Positions 5,735-9,396 of a stretch of 9,396 nucleotides of DNA are shown in pieces; the stretch's first letter is position 1; each line of letters begins with the position of its first letter. Source of the stretch: Caldifarciminota bacterium. GTDB lineage: Bacteria; Hydrothermota; Hydrothermia; B15-G9; WFZT01. A model generated the notes under the pieces. The model saw nothing but the letters and a program-made list of their open reading frames with translations. It did not search any database and was not told where the DNA came from. Where the stretch lies: positions 1-9,396 of the forward strand of contig JALSOD010000215.1 in NCBI GenBank assembly GCA_026986655.1. Reading direction: 5' to 3'. The position numbers were made by a program, and so were the translations under genes.

Positions 5735-6817
5735 TTATCTTCTCAGCCTTAAAGTGAAGAATAAGCCCGGGATAAAGAACACTATGTTGGGAATCCACGC
5801 GGCAATAAGAGGATCTACTTTTCCAAGTTGTCCCATAATCTTTGCCGTCTGGAGAATTCCCCAGTAGATGAAAGATAGGAGAACAGAGAGACCAAAGCCA
5901 AGCGCTCTCCCGCGTCCCCTCATTGATGCGGCAAGTGGCAATGAGAAAAAGAGTATTACAAAGTTTGCAAAGGGGAACGCAAATCTAACGTGAATCTCGG
6001 CCAGAACTTTCATATAGTTCAAACCGGCAGATTTTAAAGCCTTTAACTGCTTCATCAAATCAAATACACTCATTTCGTCGAGTTCATACTGTTCTTTCAA
6101 TAAATTAAATGGGGACTCCGATAGTTCAGGAAACTCTTTCTTGTTGTAGAATTTAACCTCTACCTCGTCTCCCTTGAAATTCCTCACACTCACCTGATCA
6201 AGGATCCAGTGCCCGTTTTTGAAGAACCCGGTCTTGGCATCAATCCTTTTTATAACCTCCCCATTTCGGATTTTCATGATAACGATCCCTATGGCTCTAT
6301 TGTCCCTTGAATTTATGTATTTAAAAAAATAGAGGTAGTCAGAGCGTCCGAAGAAGCTCAAATTTCTTGCGAAAATTCTTCTGAATGGGGAGCTTCTCTT
6401 TTCTATTTCAACGGTTTTTACATAGCGGAATTTTCTATTTGCTACAGGTGTGAGAAACTCTCCAACGCCGAAGGCTATAAAAGAGTTAATGATGCCAGCG
6501 ATGGATAGTATTGCGATTAACCTATAGAGGTTTATCCCGGACGCCTTGATAGCAAGGATTTCAAGCCGCCTTGCCATTTCCCCGATGGAGAAGAATCCAG
6601 CAAGAAGGTGTGCCATAGGAAAGAGTAGTATTATTAGACCAGGTATTTGGAAATAGTAATAACGAACGATTGAAATTATCCCGGGCTTTTTGTCCACAAA
6701 TTTATCGATGGTTTCAAAGAAATTAACGATGATAAAAAGTGCTATGACGGCGACAAGCATTAGAATAAGCCATTTATAGAATTCTCTTAAGATGTATCTG
6801 TCTAATTTTTTTAGCAT
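5735..6817 (-). CDS. lptG: LptF/LptG-family lipopolysaccharide export permease, most like LptG
   Basis: The 360-residue inner-membrane protein would, with LptF and the ATPase LptB, extract LPS from the inner membrane and pass it to the periplasmic Lpt bridge. It starts LDRYILREF, the usual family start. Predicted membrane segments lie near 15-35, 56-78 and 98-120, then again near 278-298, 304-324 and 338-357, with a periplasmic beta domain (about 130-250) between the two sets. The family motif FPMAHLLAGFFSIGEMARRLEILAIKASG resembles E. coli LptG in the same place. It starts 1 nt after the stop of the K+ channel gene (TAA-A-ATG), with only a weak GAAG upstream, so it probably depends on translational coupling. 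No lptF, lptB, lptA or lptC is adjacent. LptF rather than LptG cannot be fully excluded by reading alone. Confidence 0.92.
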   Translation of the reverse strand: MLKKLDRYILREFYKWLILMLVAVIALFIIVNFFETIDKFVDKKPGIISIVRYYYFQIPGLIILLFPMAHLLAGFFSIGEMARRLEILAIKASGINLYRLIAILSIAGIINSFIAFGVGEFLTPVANRKFRYVKTVEIEKRSSPFRRIFARNLSFFGRSDYLYFFKYINSRDNRAIGIVIMKIRNGEVIKRIDAKTGFFKNGHWILDQVSVRNFKGDEVEVKFYNKKEFPELSESPFNLLKEQYELDEMSVFDLMKQLKALKSAGLNYMKVLAEIHVRFAFPFANFVILFFSLPLAASMRGRGRALGFGLSVLLSFIYWGILQTAKIMGQLGKVDPLIAAWIPNIVFFIPGLFFTLRLRR

Positions 6818-6818
6818 T

Positions 6819-7829
6819 TTAGACTGTTTGAAGTTTCTTCAGATCCTCTTCCTTCCCAAGAACTACAACCGTGTCCCCCTCTTCGAATTTTGCGTGTGGA
6901 TCCGGATTAAATATCATCTGGCCGTTTGATCTTTTAATTGCGATAACGATTACTCCAAATTTGTTTCGGAGATCAAGTTCGGCAAGTGTTTTGTGGAGCA
7001 GGGGAGAGGATCCATCAATTTTAACCTCCTCAAGACTCAGGGCAATGTGTTCCCTGTGAGTTACAAGTTCTAAAAATTCCACTACTGTTGGTTTCAGGGC
7101 CGAATTCAGGATTCTACTTCCTGCGATTTTGTATGGGGAAATTACATGATCAACGCCTACTTTTTTCATCTTGATCTCCGCTCTTTCGTCAACAGCTCTT
7201 GTTATGAATTTAACATCTGGATTCAATCCCTTTGTAGTAATGGCCACGTAAAGATTGTCGGCATCTGTTGGAAGAAGAGAAATCACGGCCTTTGCTCTTT
7301 CCACGCCCGCGGTTTTCAGTACGCTTTCCTCCGTTGCATCGCCAATGATGTAAAAGTAGTTTTTCTCTTCAAACTCACTTTTCAACTCGTTGTTGGAGTC
7401 GATGACTACGAAAGGAACCTTTTCTCGCTTTAAACCCTCCACAACATTTTGTCCAATCCTCCCATATCCACAAACTATGTAATGATTCCTCAATTTTTCC
7501 ATTTTCTTCTCTCTCCGTGATCTTGAAAATACACCTGTTATTTCTCCTTCTATAAAGAATTGTCCAAACATGGTGAAAACGTAAAAAACTGTCCCCAATG
7601 TAACAATAATTAGTACGCTTGTAAAAATTTTTCCCGGATTCGATAAGGGGTGTATCTCCCCAAATCCCACAGTAGAGATGGTAATGATTGTCATAAAAAA
7701 CGCATCAAGGATGTTCCAGTGCTCAATTAAGATGTATCCAAGGGTGCCAAGAACAATCCAGAGGAGCAGCAGGAAAATGCCTTTTAAACCGTTTCTCTTG
7801 AGCTGTTCCATCTTGTCCGTATACTGCAT
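6819..7829 (-). CDS. Two-transmembrane K+ channel with cytoplasmic RCK (TrkA-N/TrkA-C) domains, MthK-like
   Basis: This 336-residue protein has the same length and layout as the archaeal channel MthK. TM1 is near 16-35. The pore helix and selectivity filter TVGFG lie at 53-57 (in TISTVGFGEIHP), and TM2 near 68-93. The RCK N-lobe begins at HYIVCGYGRIGQ (116-127), with GxGxxG nucleotide-binding glycines at 121-126 and the acidic end of beta-2 at Asp144 (VVIDSNNE), favouring NAD(H)-type or related nucleotide binding. A TrkA-C lobe occupies about 255-335. The filter Tyr is Phe and the Asp after it is Glu, variants seen in other bacterial channels. The role is ligand-gated K+ flux across the inner membrane; the ligand is not readable from sequence. 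The start at 7829 lies 6 nt after a TATAAT box, implying a leaderless message. Met7 is a possible alternative start, but no ribosome site supports it. Confidence 0.93.
   Translation of the reverse strand: MQYTDKMEQLKRNGLKGIFLLLLWIVLGTLGYILIEHWNILDAFFMTIITISTVGFGEIHPLSNPGKIFTSVLIIVTLGTVFYVFTMFGQFFIEGEITGVFSRSRREKKMEKLRNHYIVCGYGRIGQNVVEGLKREKVPFVVIDSNNELKSEFEEKNYFYIIGDATEESVLKTAGVERAKAVISLLPTDADNLYVAITTKGLNPDVKFITRAVDERAEIKMKKVGVDHVISPYKIAGSRILNSALKPTVVEFLELVTHREHIALSLEEVKIDGSSPLLHKTLAELDLRNKFGVIVIAIKRSNGQMIFNPDPHAKFEEGDTVVVLGKEEDLKKLQTV
7500..7516 (-). promoter_or_regulatory. Candidate internal translation start for a soluble RCK subunit
   Basis: On the minus strand, GGAG is followed after 10 nt by an in-frame ATG at Met110 of the channel (MEKLRNHYIVCGYG), just before the RCK domain. 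The purine-rich stretch between includes GAGAAG. MthK uses an internal Met (Met107) at the equivalent point to make free RCK subunits that join the gating ring. The sequence shows a plausible site; use is inferred. Confidence 0.4.
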
Positions 7830-7835
7830 GCTTTT

Positions 7836-7841
7836 ATTATA
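7836..7841 (-). promoter_or_regulatory. -10 box for the channel-lptG unit (leaderless arrangement)
   Basis: A perfect TATAAT on the minus strand ends 6 nt before the ATG at 7829. Transcription starting at the usual distance would begin at or next to the start codon, and no Shine-Dalgarno is present. No good -35 hexamer is seen at 16-18 bp spacing. Confidence 0.55.
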
Positions 7842-7852
7842 ATGCGGGTAGG

Positions 7853-7881
7853 TTGTTTACTACTCCATAAAATTTTATTAT
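7853..7881 (+). promoter_or_regulatory. Promoter for the DAK2-DegV fusion gene (leaderless arrangement)
   Basis: TTGTTT (7853-7858) and TATTAT (7876-7881) are separated by 17 bp, a good sigma-70-type pair. The ATG at 7891 lies 9 nt after the -10 box, so the start site would fall at or within a few bases of the start codon. No Shine-Dalgarno precedes the gene. It is back to back with the minus-strand promoter inside 61 bp. Confidence 0.55.
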
Positions 7882-7890
7882 TTAATCACT

Positions 7891-9396
7891 ATGGAAGAAA
7901 AAGAAGAGAAGAAAGTTATAAAACCTGATGAGTTGAAAGACAGTTTGATTTCAGGTGCGGCTAACGTTATAAAAAATCGTGATAAGCTCAACAAAATCAA
8001 CGTATTCCCTGTTCCCGATGGTGATACGGGATCCAATCTTGCCCAAACGTTTAAGAGTATCATTCAAACGTTGAAGCATCGGGATTTTGACAGTGCTCAT
8101 GCACTTTTGAGTGAAGTATCAAGAAATATGCTTAAAAATGCAAGAGGCAACTCCGGAGTTATTTTCTCACAGTTTTTTTACAGTTTCAGTAAATCTTTGA
8201 AGGGAAAGAAAAACATTTCAATCAGAGATTTTGCAAAAAGTATGAGACAATCTATCAGGAGAACATATGAAGCCCTTGAAAAGCCTATGGAGGGGACTGT
8301 TCTAACGGTGATCCGTGAGGTTTCAGAAGAGGGGGAAAAAATTGCCGAGAAAGTAACGGATTTCAAAGAGTTTTTAGACCATTTGCAAGAAACAGCAAAA
8401 AGGTCACTTGAGAAGACAAAGGAGACACTCCCGCAGCTCAAGAAAGCAAAGGTAGTTGACGCTGGAGGGCTTGGCTTCCTCTATTTCTTGCAAGGATTAT
8501 CAATGTATTTTCACGATAAAAGGGCAACCATCGATTTTACGCCTGAGGAGCTTGAGTTAACCCAACCAAAGCAGGATTATGAATTTGAATCAAATTATAG
8601 ATTTTGCACCGAGGCGCTTCTTGAAGGTGACGATTTGAATTCAAAAGTGATAAAATCGACTCTAAAAAATTACGGTGATTCAATAATAGTAGTGGGAGAC
8701 GAAAATCTTCTCCACATCCATATTCATACAGATGAGCCTGAAAAAGTTTACGAGGTGCTATCGAATTACGGAACAATAAAGATGAAAAAGGTGGATGACA
8801 TGCAGGCTCAGGTAAAAGAAGAAGACAAAGAACCTTACGCAATTCTTGTGGATTCAGGGATGGATTTGACCCCTGATTATTACCAGAAATATGGATTCAA
8901 AGTAATTCCTTTCCAGGTTTTTGTAGGAGACAAGTCTTTTAAGGAAGGGGTTGATATTACAAGGGAAGAGGTGATGAAGATTCTTACCTCAAAGAGGTGG
9001 AAGGAGTTAAAAACCTCTCAGCCTGCATTTTCAGACTATATTGAAGCATACCGGGAGCTTACAAAGAAGGCGAGATATGTTTACGCCATTCATCTATCTT
9101 CGAATTTCAGCGGAACCTATTCTACGTCAGTAACTGCGGCCCAGAGAATTTCGGATGACAGGATAGTGGTTTTTGATACAAAGCTTTTTAGTATTGCAGC
9201 TGGACTCCTTGCCCTGAGAATTAAAGAGATGATTGATAGGGGATTCCCACCAGATACGATCCGGGAGGAGGCAGAAAAAATCAGGAAAAAATCCTTTGCA
9301 GTAATTACACTTGAGACCATGAGAAATCTTGTTCATGGTGGTAGAGCTGGTAGGTTGAAGGGGAAATTTGTTGACCTTTTACAACTAAAATTAATT
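7891..9396 (+). CDS. FakA-like DAK2 kinase fused to a FakB-like DegV fatty-acid-binding domain (3' end outside window)
   Basis: An open frame of 502 codons runs off the right edge with no stop. Residues about 10-205 are a DAK2/DhaL-type kinase domain with NVFPVPDGDTGSNL (Asp43 and Asp45 as expected Mg/ATP ligands), NARGNSGVIFSQ and VVDAGGLGF. Residues about 230-305 match the FakA middle domain: FCTEALLEGDDL, HIHIHTDEPEKV, and a KKVDDMQAQ segment; Cys239, His277 and His279 fit its zinc-site pattern. From about 316 a DegV domain follows: ILVDSGMDL, KTSQPAFSDY, SSNFSGTY and LVHGGRAGR. In Gram-positive fatty acid kinase, FakA phosphorylates an acyl chain held by separate FakB (DegV) proteins. Here both parts are in one chain, so a self-contained acyl-phosphate-forming enzyme is plausible but inferred. 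The ATG at 7891 is supported by the promoter rather than by a ribosome site. A DhaK/DhaL dihydroxyacetone kinase is less likely because of the DegV part. Confidence 0.9.
   Translation, partial: MEEKEEKKVIKPDELKDSLISGAANVIKNRDKLNKINVFPVPDGDTGSNLAQTFKSIIQTLKHRDFDSAHALLSEVSRNMLKNARGNSGVIFSQFFYSFSKSLKGKKNISIRDFAKSMRQSIRRTYEALEKPMEGTVLTVIREVSEEGEKIAEKVTDFKEFLDHLQETAKRSLEKTKETLPQLKKAKVVDAGGLGFLYFLQGLSMYFHDKRATIDFTPEELELTQPKQDYEFESNYRFCTEALLEGDDLNSKVIKSTLKNYGDSIIVVGDENLLHIHIHTDEPEKVYEVLSNYGTIKMKKVDDMQAQVKEEDKEPYAILVDSGMDLTPDYYQKYGFKVIPFQVFVGDKSFKEGVDITREEVMKILTSKRWKELKTSQPAFSDYIEAYRELTKKARYVYAIHLSSNFSGTYSTSVTAAQRISDDRIVVFDTKLFSIAAGLLALRIKEMIDRGFPPDTIREEAEKIRKKSFAVITLETMRNLVHGGRAGRLKGKFVDLLQLKLI

Noticed and set aside
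7146..7433. 95-residue plus-strand frame opposite the RCK domain
   Set aside because: It is a shadow of the channel gene, whose translation contains intact RCK motifs in the other strand.
8178..9336. Minus-strand frames over the DAK2-DegV gene
   Set aside because: The plus-strand frame is open for 502 codons with continuous family motifs, so the antisense frames are by-products.

Overview
The window reads as bacterial chromosome from a Gram-negative-type (diderm) organism. An LptF/LptG lipopolysaccharide-export permease implies an outer membrane. Base composition is balanced, with many AGA/AGG arginine codons and Lys/Glu-rich proteins. I cannot name the lineage. Thermophily is possible but is only an inference.

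Positions 2-5174 (+) hold the distal part of a fatty-acyl-CoA beta-oxidation-type operon: an intact thiolase (5' end outside the window), a thiolase-like paralogue that has lost three of four catalytic residues, a 406-residue 3-hydroxyacyl-CoA dehydrogenase, an enoyl-CoA hydratase and an acyl-CoA dehydrogenase. Together they cover acyl-CoA oxidation, hydration, 3-hydroxy oxidation and thiolysis, or the reverse direction. The genes form three blocks (thiolase + thiolase-like; dehydrogenase; hydratase + acyl-CoA dehydrogenase). Each block is closed by a strong GC-rich inverted repeat with a 3-nt loop and no following T-run.

Positions 5175-5734 are a gene-free strip between convergent transcription units. 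It holds degenerate G/C-run palindromic repeats, one of which appears split by a 225-bp AT-rich MITE-like element with 12/13-matching terminal inverted repeats and a 10-bp direct duplication.

Positions 5735-7829 (-) carry a two-gene unit: an MthK-like K+ channel with a cytoplasmic RCK domain, and lptG, separated by one nucleotide. Positions 7830-7890 are a 61-bp divergent promoter region in which both start codons lie so close to their -10 boxes that both transcripts are probably leaderless. From 7891 to the window end (+) runs a protein with a FakA-like (DAK2 kinase) N-terminal half and a FakB-like (DegV fatty-acid-binding) C-terminal half, so fatty-acid metabolism appears on both sides of the window.

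The most notable points are the degenerate thiolase paired with an intact one, the hairpin punctuation of the operon, the MITE-like insertion, a possible internal start for a soluble RCK subunit, and the FakA-FakB-like fusion.
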